Origin: Sycobia sp. Sy_11
Taxonomy: Eukaryota > Arthropoda > Insecta > Hymenoptera > Epichrysomallidae
Direction: 5' to 3'
Assembly: GCA_018907035.1 (NCBI GenBank)
Contig: JACCIC010000219.1
Location: 372,001-436,000, forward strand
Length of the DNA: 64,000 nucleotides
How positions within the stretch are numbered: position 1 is the stretch's first letter; each line of letters starts with the position of its first letter. Below the pieces are notes generated by a model. That model was given only the letters and a program-made list of their open reading frames with translations, ran no database searches and was not told where the DNA came from. The position numbers and the translations under genes were made by a program. This document shows positions 11,582-24,690 of the stretch, piece by piece.

Positions 11582-14390
11582 TAAACAAAGGTCGCTCGGT
11601 TATGCTTTGTTGCACATAAACATTCGCGACCGCACCTAGCTTTCGCTTTATTGCCCGGTTGCGCTCCAAAACTTTTCAGTATTGCTGATCTTTTCTTATT
11701 GGTGCAGATCTGTACATCATTGCGAATTTTGTGGATCTACAGTTTATACTGGGTTCCGAACCACTTTTTACTGTACCGTATATATTCGAACTAGAGTTGT
11801 TAACCAATGTATAGGCTGATTTTTTTTATTGCTAATGTATATTTGCGGTTGGTAGAACGGTGTATAGTGCCCGTTTACTTGTTTAGAAAAGATAAATAAA
11901 TTTTGTTTGCGTGTATATATAAATATTACCTTTGTGTTTATTGCGGTTTGTTAATTTACAGTTTTGTGAACCGGTGTATGGCGCTGGTCCACTTATATTA
12001 GAGTATGATTCTTTTGCTTATATAAAAATTTTTACCAGTATATGATTGTTTGTGTATATGCCCTGCACTTCCAAATGCCAGTTCCCTACCTATCTATTCA
12101 GGTTCCTCTATTATATCTGCTTCAAGCAGATTCTCTATTGTTTCAAGAGATTCCTTTGTTTGGAGGAGCTCTTTGACTAATTTTTCTAACGCTTTATAGT
12201 GTGCTTGGCTTAATAGAGCTCAGATCTCAATAGTGGTGTTATTTTCTCTCTGGAAACTGATCCTAATTTCTTCGTATTTAGGACAGAGGGTCAGGACGTG
12301 CTGATGTGTCCACCTCCCAACATGTGCATATATCGCTCTCTCTCAGATGGAAGCGGGAGAGATATGACCCGACGTCACCATGTCCAGTGAGGAACTGGAT
12401 TAACCATCACGATGGCGTGATCCAGTCTGCCTTGATCCTATCTCTGACGCTAGGCAGGTAAGAATGTGTCAGCCTACCTTTTGTCGAGTTATTACAGATC
12501 CTCTGCCAGTCATCAAGATATCTTTCTGATATCTCTGGTGGCACGATGTCGGTCCTCATGTGACGCTGCATTTTTACGGTTAGCATGCAGTTCCGTTCTA
12601 CGCTTGCATTCTAGCACGATGGGGAGTTTTCCCGCTATCACTACTAGGGCGTCTGCTGAAGTAGTCCTGTATGCACCGGTGACTCTAATGAGTGCGTATC
12701 TTTGTGTACTTGCCAACTTGCGTTGTTGTTCAACACACATCAAATCGTGCCAACTTGCCGTTGCATAAGTAGCGATAGGTGTAAACAGCCCAGTGTAGAT
12801 AGTACTAAGCGTCTTAAATTTGAGGCCCCATTCCCATCTTGCCAGGCGTCCAATCCTGTTAAACAATTCCAAACATTTGGATTGTACCGCTTTCAAATGG
12901 CAACCGATTTTAAGATGTTCGCCGAAGTGGATTCCAAGGTATCGTACGCTTTCTAATCTCTTCACCCTTGAGCTACCGACCGTAATCCGGGGAGGGACTT
13001 TCAAATCAACATTCCACACTTATAAAAAGTCAACCTCATTTTATTGAGGCGACACCAGGATTCCATTTCCTCAATGTAACTCTGGCCAGTCCTTTCGATC
13101 TCCCTACGCGCGTCTCCCTCTACTAGGAGTGCAATGTAGTCTGCGTTCGCAATGACTTCACACCCTTGTCTTGAGAGCTGCCAAAGAAGGGGATCTAGAA
13201 CAAGGTTCCACAGAGTTGCGCCCCTTATGGTTCCCTGCGGGCGTCCCTTACTCACCCCAAGTTATACTTCCTCAAAGCCATCTCGTATGAGGACTCGTCG
13301 GCCCTTCAGGTAATCTTTTATTAGTTAGTAAAGACTCCAAGGGCATGCTTTGCTTTTCAATGCTGTCAGTACAGCGGGCCACTAGACAATGTCGAAGGCG
13401 CCCTTTATGTCCAGGAAGATTGCTACAACGTATTTTTTACTCGATTCACTCACAGACTTACGCAACTGAACTATGGCGTCCTCAGTAGATCACCCTCTCC
13501 TGAAGCCGTAGTGTCTTGGAGATAACCTTGTTTCAATAATCCCATTTAGTTTGTTTAGTATTAGAGCTTGAAGGGTTTTACCCAGTAGTGGCAAGAGGCA
13601 AATGGGCCTGTAGGACGCACAGCTCTCAGGTTCATTGTCCTCACCCTTTCGGATTGTGACAACTTGATCAACCTTCTACTCATTTGGGAAGACCGAAAAT
13701 CTCAAACACGAGTTGTAGATATTAATCAGATCCTGCCTGATGGTCGACAGTACTGTTCGAATGATGGCCAAGTCGAAGCTGTCTGGACCAGGGGCCTTAC
13801 CCAGCTTCATCTTGGACATGATCTGATCCAACTCGGTGAGATTAAATTCGACATCGGCTCCCCTCGGTGGAAGAGCGTTAGCCAACGACCTCATAACTTT
13901 TTGTTTCATTCTGTATATTGTCTGGAGTGAACAGGGTGTTTAGCACTGCCGTACCGGTGCTCTCCCAGTCCGTCGTATAGGTGGCATTATCCAGACGGAC
14001 GTTGCAAGCAAACTCCTTAATGGACAATTTACCCACTTGTAGTGGGTAAACTACGCCCCAGGGGTTCTGATTACCTTTTACTGTAACAAAGTCTTGCCAT
14101 TTAGTCTCTTTAGTATGCCTGAGTCTACAGACATACTCCTTTATGGCTGCTTTGTATTTTTGCTAGAGGTGCTCCCATCTGACGGTATCACGCTCTTTCT
14201 GGAATACTCAACGGGCTCCTTTTGTAGCCCTTTTCAACCCATCTAAGTCAGGATTCCATCAGAGAATCCTCCCAACAGCTACCCTACTCCTTGGTATGGC
14301 AGCATTATATACAGCTCTATAGTCTCCATTTTGGAGCCGGGCATTTCTTTAGGGACCTGGTCCCCTGCTGGCTTTATAATTATGCTTATA
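11582..14390 (-). mobile_element. R1-clade non-LTR retrotransposon, 5'-truncated
   Basis: A minus-strand non-LTR element. Its 3' UTR is at about 11582-12093, its ORF2 C-terminus and RT lie at 12094-13930, and remnants of the linker before RT reach about 14390. The 3' UTR holds two imperfect repeats, each with a CGGTGTAT(A/G)G core, near 11860 and 11970. No endonuclease or ORF1 was found, so the copy is 5'-truncated, as is usual for target-primed insertion. Confidence 0.8.
12094..13930 (-). pseudogene. R1-clade ORF2 reverse transcriptase, decayed
   Basis: On the minus strand the order is: an RT entry motif GKAPGPDSFDLAII near 13790; RT palm motifs near 13230-13130, where GRPQGTIRGATLWN is the PQG box and the YADD catalytic box reads NADY; and a thumb/connection segment at 13019-12513 (YLGIHFG, LFTPIATYATASWH). 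A C-terminal zinc-binding segment follows near 12400-12290 (LTGHGD, SDICTC). The stop lies at 12094-12096. The protein copied element RNA into DNA at a nicked target. The mutated YADD box, frameshifts between 13260 and 13670 and stops make it inactive. R1 placement rests on the C-terminal pattern. Confidence 0.85.
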
Positions 14391-17300
14391 GTAATTCAAG
14401 GAGTAAAAATGATAGTGGAAATTATTATAAATGCATATACGCTGCATAATTTTTCTGGTTGGTCACTACACTTATTAGCATCCATCTGGAATTCCGACAC
14501 TTACTTCATGGTACGCCTGAGCGAATCAACAGAAAAGGAAACTCAACAGAAGGCATTGGAAGAATATAGATTAACAAAAGTAGTCAGTACGCTGACAAAG
14601 CCTATCCTCTCCTCCTCTAAGAATTCATCGTCCAATTTGAACGATCAGAATTTAACTAAGAATTAATCTTCCAATCTTGTCTAATCTTAAACTTCTTCTC
14701 ATTAAATAATTAATCCCTATTTCGATCCAGCAGTAAGTACGTTAGAGATACGTTAGAAAAAGTAGATGACATCATCGGAATTATACTCAGCGTTACGACT
14801 TCTACGTATTCAATATTTTCACGTGTAGAAGCCGTCTATATCGGGGAGGGGGGTTGGTTTCATGTATATAACATACATATAGACGAATAACGCGCTACAG
14901 AACTTTTCTTATTCATTTAATATAATAATATCCTATACGGATTTTTTATATATTTTGTGTACGCTATAAGATTATGTAGTTACATAATCAGTTAATTTAT
15001 AAATATTATTTTAATAATGATAAGAAATATATTATATATAGACAGATAAGTGCACATATATATCTAGATATTTATAGAAGGTGTAGCACATCTAGAGTGA
15101 AGCATCTTCTCGGTCCATTCCTTTGCCCCTGATGGAAGCTTTAGAACGACAATGTCAAGCATCTCCTGGTTCAAATCTCTGATTCAGACAGAAGACATAG
15201 CACGCTTAGTTCAAAGCACCTTTCTAAATCTTTTTATGGATTAACAAATTACGCTTTAGAGTCCCACGCAAAAGATTTTTGCCGACAATTCATCCCGCTA
15301 CCACCCATGGTTCATTCTAGAAAAAAACCTACGGTTTTAGTATCGATCCATTTTTCAAGTCAGTTTACCCTTTACCGTCAACCTTAGCACACCTCTGTTA
15401 TTTTCCAAGTCACGTGTATTCATCGTTGAATCGAAATATAAGTAGTATTAGTGAAAAGTGAGTACCTTCCCTTATTTCACTTATTTACTCGAACAGGTAC
15501 AAGATAAGAAATCTTTGTCCCATAAAGATTTTTTTTGATACGTATCCTCAAACGCAATATGAAATTTCTTTAGACTATTTTAGTCCCATTGCCTCCTAAA
15601 CATTGTTTTAATTTCTTTATCTCATAACAGGGAGCTTATTTACATACTTAAGCTTCTATTTTTGGTCTACTAAACATCTATATAATTGATGTAGCGTGAA
15701 GAAGTCCAAGGGTCCGATGGAATTATTCGGGATATTATTCCGTCACATTTTATAATTTTAAAATGATCTTTGATGATCTTTTGCGTAATATATATTGAAA
15801 AATCTGACCTAGAAAGTAATGCTAAAACTATTAATAATTATTCGTCTCTAAAAAAAACAAATATCAAAATTAAAATAATTAGGTGACTTTAATGCGTTTT
15901 TACAATATTAAGAACTTTCAAACCTAAAAATCTTATCATGTATTTGACACACAATTTTATAATTTTTTTTTATAAATTTAGAAATATATTAAGACAAAAA
16001 ATATTATATGACGAAATGAAAAGTGAGATCATTGAAATATTCAGATCTGAGGTGAGGTGAACTGCAATATAATGTAATGATATTCTAAACTTTTCCATTG
16101 CAAAACAAAAAAAGTATTCGTATACCAGAACAATATGTAATATTTTTCTAAAATAATCCGAAATAGATTAAAATAAATAAAGAATGTAACACAGCTTAAA
16201 AGAATGAACCATTAAAACAATTAATTTCGCTTTATATGTATTACTATTGTCGCGTTGTGTACAATGAGTGAGTGCGGTATATGAAAAACATAAGGTATGA
16301 ACGTAGCACGCAAATGCGTCGAAGGTATAGGGCGGTTCGCTCAGAGGATTATATTACTATAGGCAATAAATATTTGTAATACCTTTCTTCCCGGAGAGGA
16401 CACTGTATCGAATATACATAAGTAATAAAATCGAGGATAAGGGAGCGTGGTCACGACTCACGCTTGACACATAGTTTAGTTTTTAGACCGAGCGTCGAGA
16501 TGAACAGATCGTTCATCGTTGACTATCCGTGCGTTCCATTTTAACTGTTGTAATATATATTTACATCGGAATCAATGTACTCTTACTGAATTGAACTGTA
16601 TTTATTTTTAGTCTATTCTTGATTCACTCATAATTTGTGATATCTTATTTGTGTGATTTACAAACTATAAATAACTTTATATATAGTTTACAAAAAATAT
16701 ATCTAAAATTCTGAAAACTATTAATAAATCAATCGGTTTAACGAAAATGCAGCATAAAAAAATAATGACATCATTTATAAATACTCAAGTTAATTTTTGC
16801 ATATTATGTCTCAGTATACCTAGTGACTTTTTCTAAACGTGTTAGTAAAGGTATAATAAGGAGACGAATAATAAAAATTAAAACAACTGCGAAATTAATA
16901 TAACATTATAATACACAGACGACAAACAGAATATAAGTATTTGCATGAATACATTCCAAAACTGTTACTCAAAATTCCAAATACGATGTTGGTGAATTTA
17001 TAAACATGAATTATGTTGATTTACCGATGCTTTAGGTGAAAGAGCTTCTGCTATTTATTCTCACAATTCATCATTATTTTAAAAAAGTTTATGATGTTTG
17101 TTTGTTAAAATAGTTCTTTTTTGTACAAAAAAATTTTACAGTATACACGTAAAGCTGAATGTGAATAAATGAGGCTTTATTGGTAAACCACTTTGAATTT
17201 TCTTATTAAATACGTTATAAAATAGCTAATGGTTTATAGTTTATTAGAAGTGATTTATAGATAATAATTATATAAAATAAAATATTCATTTAATTAAACA

Positions 17301-17900
17301 GACTAGATAAGTTGCGAAACTCTCTTTAAACAGATCAACAAAGGAGTGCTTTCGAGGAGATGTATACGTTACAGCGTGGATCGAGTTTAAAAAGAACAGA
17401 ATGTTCTTTAAAACCAGAATTTGAAGAGCATTCTGCAGATTGGCGCATTAATTAATCGCGAAACAGAGAAATTCAGTGAATGACTCGATGCCGCGATTGT
17501 GTACTATTCTGAGTTCTGAGTAACTGACAGTTGTGAAGCAGTATACCTTATAAATGATCTAATACATTGTACATGATATTGAGGATGAATTGCCAAAAAA
17601 ATTATATATTTATATCGCGAAATCGATTAGAGAAGCAAAAAACGGTCTATGAAAGTACGGAACAGAGATACAGTGAGGTATAAAAAAATGATGCACTCAA
17701 AGTTAGGAACATGCCGAATATGAACATGCCGAATAAGACGCTACTGCTTCAAATAAAATAATTATTTATCGTTTGTCAGCGCGACCGGACAATACGAATT
17801 TTGTAAAGCTCCTGAAGGATTGTCTATATATGTCTTGACGCTCATTTTTATTAATTAAATTCGGTTAATTATGATTATGATTTATTATGATAGTTTATAA
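14391..17900. other. AT-rich stretch, no confirmed gene
   Basis: A + strand open frame at 14331-14666 (111 residues, starting inside the R1 remnant) has a Glu/Lys/Ser-rich tail I do not recognise. It has no clear splice context. The rest, to 17.9 kb, is AT-rich with short frames only. No element ends or RNA genes were seen. Confidence 0.4.
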
Positions 17901-17929
17901 TTTACCTGCGAATGAGGAAGAAGTTACAA

Positions 17930-18480
17930 TTAGACTAGCGCAAATATTAAAAATTTTAAAGATAGTTACGGACTCGAAATTAATTCGAAGAAGTATCTAT
18001 ACAGAAGAAGTTTTTATACCACCGAATTGAATTTCTAAGACAAATTATGGCGACAGCGAACATACTACCATCGACGTTCCCGACGGTGGTACTGTTAAAT
18101 TACATGGATCAAGAATTGTAAAACAAGTTTCTTAGGTCTTGCTGGTCATTTTAGAAAATTTATACCAGATTATGCTGAAATACCAAAATAACCTACTGAT
18201 TTAATAAGAAAAGAGCTGAAGTTCTTCATGGGACCTAAATGGAAGAATACTTTACCAACTTTGAAAGAGTTATTGATGAACAATCTTATATTACAATTAA
18301 AATTATATGTCAAAACGCTTACATTACAAAACAAATCGAAATACGGAATCACATATGGATGTCTCAAAGGATGGTTTCCGAAAAATTTTATTGCAGAAAA
18401 ACGAAGACCACGGACAACTACACTCAGTTTATATTTTCCGCAACCTATAACACTATATTATTTGTGAGTGTATGTGTATA
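17930..18480 (+). pseudogene. Ty3/gypsy RT-RNase H connection remnant
   Basis: Broken + strand frames read as the C-terminal RT and tether region of a Ty3-type pol. IEFL near 18025 fits the RT thumb. A frame near 18140-18240 gives LGLAGHFRKFIPDYAEI, the very conserved region after RT. TLKELLMNN and ILQL follow near 18260-18300, and a SKYGI segment near 18340 corresponds to the start of RNase H (usually DASxxGIG). The catalytic RNase H Asp is not clearly present, and stops and indels are frequent. No LTR was linked to this fragment. Confidence 0.7.
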
Positions 18481-19254
18481 TGTAGTTAGTGAAGAGTATA
18501 TGCTACAAATGTAGAGAGAGTTTAGGGATGTACTCTATTCTACGTTACAAGCCTTCCCCCCAAGGACGACAATGTCATTTAAGTCAACATTTTATAATTT
18601 AAGGGCGGTATAATAAGGATCAATGAAGAAAATGAGAAAGAAAAAATAGAAGACCGATACAATTGGGCAGTGGATAAAATGATGTTTGATACGTCAAGCA
18701 AAAAATTACTTTACATACATTCTTGATCGAATCTTAGTCCGAGGGTGGCGGGGGAGAGCCCATCTGTGGCACTGAGGGTGAAATTTTCCTGGGGCGACCT
18801 ACTTTTTAGTTAACCAGGGACATATCGCTGTGGCAGGTAGATTCGTTACTATGTGGCTTCGCAGGGGCACGCTCCACAATTTTCCGATGAATTAAAGTCG
18901 CTTTCTATACGAGCTCACATGATTACACGACGCGATAACGACGTTCGCTCCCGTCGTCTGCTGCTATGTCGCTTTGCATGCTAATTTTGGGGTTACAGTT
19001 GGGTGCATCGTCGGGTGCTTTACGCTCATCTGCGGTATCACAATGCTACTATGCTAACTTTGAAGTGCATATAAATTGCATTCTTTGCCCGAAAGCTCTT
19101 TCATGCTGCAATAGCCCCTTCTGTGATCGCCAATCATATATTCAACTTCGCGTAGTGTTACATTCTAATAAGGAGTTTACTTTCGCCTATGCCTATAACG
19201 AATTTTCGGCTGCTTTTATATAGAAATCAGTTTCTGCATACGATCTTTGTAATG
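18481..19254. other. No assigned gene
   Basis: Contains a + strand open frame at 18966-19223 (85 residues, Cys-rich) that is not recognised. It probably overlaps degraded pol or LTR sequence downstream of the minus-strand integrase remnant. Confidence 0.35.
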
Positions 19255-19740
19255 CTGCGAGGCAATCTTGTCTGGCGCTAAACTGGTCTTCCGGGCGAAG
19301 ATATGTCCTAGGCGTTGTTGGGTGACGACCTGTGTTGAGGAAGGCTAGGCTTACATCAGTGGAATCTTGTATGCGACAGATGATATATAAATATCAGCTT
19401 CGCGATGTGCACCTGATAGGTGCTATGTAACCCCTAGATGAAGGCGTTTATCTCAGTTTTAAGGGTCCAGGTGACACTTTCTAATAGATTGGCTTTAACA
19501 TGGTAAGGGGGTATTGTTGAACGGAACATCTTACTCTTGTAAAGGAATCTCATTGATCTTATTTGAAAATTTAGTGCCCTTATCCGATAGAAAAACTTTA
19601 GACGTAAGAAAACGTAAAAATACGCGTTCTTTCAATTTGTGCAGTTGGTCCGTGATCTCACCACTCCAAGAGCTCATATAGATATCACCGTTCTAAGAGT
19701 CAGATAGAAACCTCGCCGTCACAAATCTTCTACACTGGAG
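19255..19740 (-). pseudogene. Ty3/gypsy integrase core remnant
   Basis: Minus-strand frames give LSDKGTKFSNK near 19585, corresponding to the integrase core motif around the second catalytic Asp (DNGTQF in relatives). PPYHVKANLLESV and TLKTE follow near 19515-19455, and LAFLNTGRHPTTP near 19345-19305, typical of the end of the Ty3 integrase core. The intervening part is shifted and contains stops. The orientation is opposite to the RT fragment at 18 kb, so these are two elements or a rearranged one. The original enzyme inserted retrotransposon cDNA into the genome; this remnant cannot work. Confidence 0.75.
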
Positions 19741-20690
19741 AATTGAACAGATTTATAAAATAAATAAAAGTAAAGGTACTTGTTTTTTCAATTTTTGTTT
19801 CTTATTCTGCTATAAATGAATGCGATACTAGTAAATACACGGATCAAACTATACGCAGTAAGCATTATCAGCACATGGTGAGGCAGAAGGCAAAAGGATC
19901 TTCTACAAACATGCTGGATCGATCTCCGATGTTTCAATGGTATAGGTGATTTGATGTTCGGCTAAACGCGCCTGAATGAATCGACATATATTGCACCACA
20001 ATTTTGCTGCCGGCGTGGTGCGAGAGACTAATCTATTCAGTTTTCCGGTTCAATGTTCCACTACGTTACAAAATTTTTATGAGCAAAATTAATGTGAATA
20101 TGTGCTATATACTTTATTTTATTAGTCAAAAAATATCATTAATGGTATAGTATTTTCTTAAAAGTCATGTACGCCGAAGACATCGTAAAAGCAGAGAGCA
20201 CACCAAAGATCTCAAGTATGTGCGCATACGTATCTCTATATATATAAAGTTGTGATGTGATAACATGACTTGTGTATGTGATTAAAGTCCGGTCGCGCTC
20301 TTAGTTTTTCTTTGCAGATGGAGTGCACATACTTTACAGTTTGTTACAAAATATTATTATTTGTTAAAAAAGTAAGTACTATATCGAATAAATTTATGTC
20401 GATTTAATTACCTACACTAATATAATATGATTGTACCATATAATATTTTATATTACGTTCTGTCATACAATTTTTATTGCACCAGAGAATCTCATGGAAT
20501 GGATGATTGTCAATTTCTGAAAAAGAATAAATTGAACTTTGTTTCAAGTGTTATGTCAAATACTTTACAGCATTATATTTGAGCATCTTATGTGCATTAG
20601 CGGAAAGTAAGCTTCTATTCTTTAATGTGAAGAAAAGTGCTGCTCAGAGTTATATTTTCCTGTCGGAAATTTATGGGGCGAAAAGTCGTG
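19741..20690. other. No assigned gene
   Basis: AT-rich with no recognised protein. Minus-strand sequence adjoining the integrase remnant may belong to the same decayed pol. No LTR was identified. Confidence 0.35.
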
Positions 20691-20965
20691 GTAATCGACG
20701 AGGAACTCGATACTTTGCTGGATGAAGATCAGTGTCAGATTCAAGAAGAACTTGCTACATCATTGGAAGTCACGTAACAAACCGTTTTCTATGCCTAAAC
20801 GCATTGGGATTCATTCAAAAGGTTAGAAACTGGATGCCGTACGAATTGATGACCAAAGATGTCAACAGCAATTTTGTTAGAAATGTTGTTGCAGCGGTAT
20901 AAAAATACATCAATTTTGCATCGTGTTGTCACTGCTGATGAAAAGTGGGTTTAATATAATAACAT
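20690..20965 (+). pseudogene. Mariner transposase fragment (N-terminal half)
   Basis: Short frames read LDTLLDEDQCQIQEELA, then a shifted MPYEL-like WVPYEL box near 20838. LLQRYKN and LHRVVTADEKW follow near 20890-20950, the last being the first catalytic Asp region of mariner. The pieces match the order of the intact transposase at 31.8-32.3 kb at about residues 77-160, with small indels. No TIR or C-terminal half is present, so this is an old, truncated copy. Confidence 0.8.
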
Positions 20966-21480
20966 GTACCCATGTTTTCAAAAGAAATTTTCACTTTTTG
21001 GACAGAAAACGCACCAAACTTACTTGTACACTCAATATATATTGTAATGCTATTTCCTGATACGGCCTGGACAACGCTGGACAGGAAACTCGATATATGG
21101 CTCCGAACTACCGACGGAATTAATTCCTTACCTTCTGTATCCTTGGAGCCAGACGCTTGCGCATCGGGGTCTAACCCCTTTTCCTTGTGAGTTCCATTCA
21201 ACACTCGCTCGAATGGCCTTGGCTAGCTATGAAGGTATGAGGAGGGTTCGAAGGCGCGTAAATAAAGAATATCGTTCTCCTCAAGTTAAGAAAGTTTAAT
21301 GGTGTAACACTTCTGTATTCTATACAAATGGTAGCCGGTACTTCGAGAACCTATATAAACGGTAGCCGATATTTTCAAAAGTCGTCATACACGGTAGTGA
21401 TCGATCGCTCACCTGAATAATTAATATATCCAGTAGCGTGGTAAATAAAACCAATCGCTCTCTAAGTTACTTGTTGAACG
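20966..21480. other. No assigned gene
   Basis: Overlapping open frames on both strands (20929-21204 minus, 20972-21190 plus) show no family signature. Short related units containing GGTAGCCG occur near 21330 and 21362. Confidence 0.35.
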
Positions 21481-21484
21481 TTTA

Positions 21485-21565
21485 ATATGATGGACATGTA
21501 ATATGTTGAATATGTAATATAATGTAATGTAATGTAATATGTAATATATGTAATATGTATTATAA
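21485..21565 (+). repeat. TGTAATA-type minisatellite
   Basis: Repeated TGTAATATG/TGTAATG units in tandem. Low-complexity sequence of slippage origin. Confidence 0.7.
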
Positions 21566-21889
21566 TCTCCCATCGGAAATTTACTAGATCACCGTTTTGA
21601 TCGTTGATGCATAATTCTACATTATCTGTGCATATAACAAAGACTGGAAGGTAAATGACATCCCAGTTGACACAGATAACTATAAGAAATCTGATTTCTG
21701 TCTGACTTAAGTTTTCTATAAGGCATTAACAGCAGATATCTAAATGGCGACATTTATAGGAAAACTTTAGTTACTTGGCGGGTGCCATATTATCGATTAA
21801 TTTCTGTCACCTGAAAAAATTACCATTATTTTGTCTTTTTACAATATAATTTTCGTTTGCTGCAAAAAGTGTTACTACTTTGCCTTCGT

Positions 21890-21995
21890 GATCTATTAGT
21901 TATCGTTAAGAAGGTATCGTTACTTATCATCAAAAAGGTGTCGTTACTTACCCTTTTTAAGTTATCTATTAGTTATCATTAAGAAGGTATCGTTA
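21890..21995 (+). repeat. Short tandem repeat, unit about 30 bp
   Basis: Units with the pattern TTATC(A/G)T(T/C)AAGAAGGTATCGTTAC recur near 21900, 21930 (as AAAAAGGTGTCGTTAC) and 21965. They are diverged but clearly in tandem. No coding role is seen. Confidence 0.65.
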
Positions 21996-23870
21996 CACTG
22001 CGGCTTACTGAAAAAACTTTATTTTGGTTTGAATTTGAATTTCTTAGAAATAATTTATTGTTACGTTTATATTTATGCAGTGCGATTATCCTACCTAATT
22101 ATAATTAAAAGTTTCCTTTTACAAATTTTTACTGTCGTATATAGTTAATAGCAAGTTTCGATTAAAATTTTCATGATTAAATATAATCCAAATTCAAATA
22201 ATAAAGAAGTATACTATAAAAGGTAAGTTTAAACTTAAATAATAACTATATTTACTTCATATACTTTTTGCAGTATCGAAAATTTTGATAAATGAGATTT
22301 TTCAATCTTGTGCCAACAATTACAAGATTATTATTATTATTATTATGAATTTTCAAATATATGATCACGTAAATTTAGAATATACCGTGTCATCGTTGAA
22401 TGACGTTTTAGATTGCTCTAAAGGATGTTTTAAAATGCTTTAAATTCTAATTATTTAATTTCATAATTATAAAAAATTAAAAGTAGTATTTCATTTTAAG
22501 GTCATTCCTGTTTAATAAGTTAAACATGAACTCTAACATGCATGGTAGGCTTTGTATTTTCAAATTCGAATTTTGGCGTGCTTTTTACTTTTTTATACCA
22601 TTGATGTAGATGCTAAAACTCGCGAGTGATGAAAATCGATCATTATTAGTATATAAGACTTTGGTTGATCCTTTTAATGTATTGAATTGTGCGTCAGCTA
22701 GCGAAATATACAAGTGAACTGCGTCTATACTTCAAATATAATTATAATTTGCGTATATATTGTAATTAATTAGGAAATATAAAAAAATGAATATAAATAA
22801 ATTAAGTTACTAATGTTTATTTATGGATACACTTTATTGATTATATATAAAAAGATGTATAAATGTATCCTCTTAAAATATATTCGCAATAATTTTTGAG
22901 TTAAAAAAGTATGTAAATTTATGTAAAAAAATTATTTTAACTATATCTATAATGCACATTTGAGGTAATAATTAAGATATCTATAGTGCGTTCATCAGTC
23001 GTCTTATTAAGGCATCGTTTAGCTAACGCCAAGCCAAGTTAAATGTACTAAAGCGGAGTCGATTAGTTGATACTGTTTTTGCAACTTATTGTTAAATCGT
23101 AAAGTAAACCTTTAGATGTCTATAATATTTCTTTACGATATGCTAGAATGTACTTTTAAGATGAAAATAAGACGTCTGACGTATATCTATAAGGAGTTTT
23201 TTAAGATATAGTTTAAATACCCTTGGTCTGTTCGAACTATAAATAGCCTTATAATCTGCGTACTAACTGGAATGTGAACGTACGTCAATAATTTTATAAT
23301 TTTTTCTTCGTGGCATTGCTAAAAGGAATTCGTAAATTGTGTGTATACGATGCTCATTTACATAAACACCAGCTTTAATATTGCACTCTATTTTCAAGGA
23401 AAGTAAACGATTCATGCATCAAACGATACATGATAAGTTGCGAATAACTAATTTTATAAGAGGTCTGCAATTATATAGAAATACTTCGAATATCTTTACA
23501 GAAATATTACAGGAATAAATAATCACACTTTTATACAAAAATCGGAGCATTGTACCTTTTGAAAAACAATTATGGTATGGAGATAAATTCGACTAACGAA
23601 TCACAGCACTCCAAAAATATATTATTTCATCAGCTCCGTATAATGTGAACACAGCGGCCGAGCTTGTAACGAGTTTTGCTTTCTATTTTTCGAGATAAAA
23701 TGTGTGACGCAGTAGGAAAACGCTTCTCGTATATAAATTATATGAATGTAGGTTTTTGATTCGTAATTGTAGCGCAAAAATTACTAAAGTTATGAGGAAA
23801 TATATATGTATTTATAAGTGAGCTAGCATTAAACCAAGTGTTAGGTAGCACTAAACTAATAAAGAATTTT
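21996..23870. other. AT-rich stretch, nothing recognised
   Basis: About 1.9 kb of AT-rich sequence with only short frames and no recognised element ends. Confidence 0.5.
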
Positions 23871-23985
23871 TTTCAGCTAATATATTTTTATTTGAAATTA
23901 GTCTACGAGGGTGATTTTAAACAAGGACAGTCTGACTGTCATTATAATTTTCAATTATTTATATATTGATATTATTATATATTGA
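23870..23985 (+). repeat. Dispersed repeat family, copy A
   Basis: Shares with 28157-28380 and (reverse-complemented) 40540-40775 a core that runs TTTTCAGCTAATAT, ATTAGTCTA, GGTGATT, then ACAAGGACAGTCTGACTGTCATTA, and an AT-rich tail containing TATATTGAT. CAGTC(A/T)GACTG sits at the core edge and is nearly palindromic. No coding capacity. Confidence 0.65.
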
Positions 23986-24690
23986 TTTTAATTTATTTAT
24001 TTGGCATGTAAAATCAATAGAAATGTTTATTAATTTATGTAAAAACAGTCGACATAAACCCAATTAAAACATTATAAATATTATAAATTGATCATTAAAA
24101 TATTTATATGAATATCCCTAGGTATTATACTTATATAATACAATGTATGATAATAGTGTTAATATACAATACATAATTCTCATATAATAGACAATTTCAT
24201 CAGCACTTTATAAATTTAGTTATATCATATGCAATAGATATAAAAGAATAATTACTATTATTATTATGTTTATTATTATTAATATTCGTTTGTATTAACA
24301 TTACCCGTAAACTTATAATATATTAATATTATTATATTCCTATATATACATATTCTTAACCTACTATATAAGCATTAGTATTAATAATTAAGCTAAATAA
24401 ACTATATATCTTTAGTATATTAAAATGAAAATACAATGATAAAAAATCGGAAGTTCCGCTAGGAGCTTGTATAGATTAGATGTGTAATAATAGAGAGAAA
24501 TTTAGCAATCGATTATATATTTGAAAGATAGCAGTAAAAACGCATAATGAAGAATATCAAGAGAATAGTAATGATGAGGAAAATTTATAAGCCTACCCGT
24601 CGAAATTATTAAAAATTAAAAATTAAAGATGGTATTGATGGAACTTGATACGCAAATCTTGTTGAAATGCAACTTTATGCTAGAGCAAAT
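23986..24690. other. AT-rich stretch, no gene recognised
   Basis: Very AT-rich, with many TAT/ATT runs. Nothing coding recognised. Confidence 0.45.

Noticed and set aside
12466..13047. Plus-strand open frames within the R1-type element
   Set aside because: Antisense to the RT and connection domain on the minus strand; no known motif.
14331..14666. 111-residue + strand frame as a host gene exon
   Set aside because: It starts inside the R1 remnant, has no recognised domain, and no clear splice sites.
20929..21204. Overlapping frames on both strands of about 72-91 residues
   Set aside because: No conserved motif on either strand; kept only as unassigned sequence.
21485..21995. Tandem repeats considered as a CRISPR array
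   Set aside because: Units are diverged, unevenly spaced and without unique spacers, and the DNA is clearly eukaryotic.
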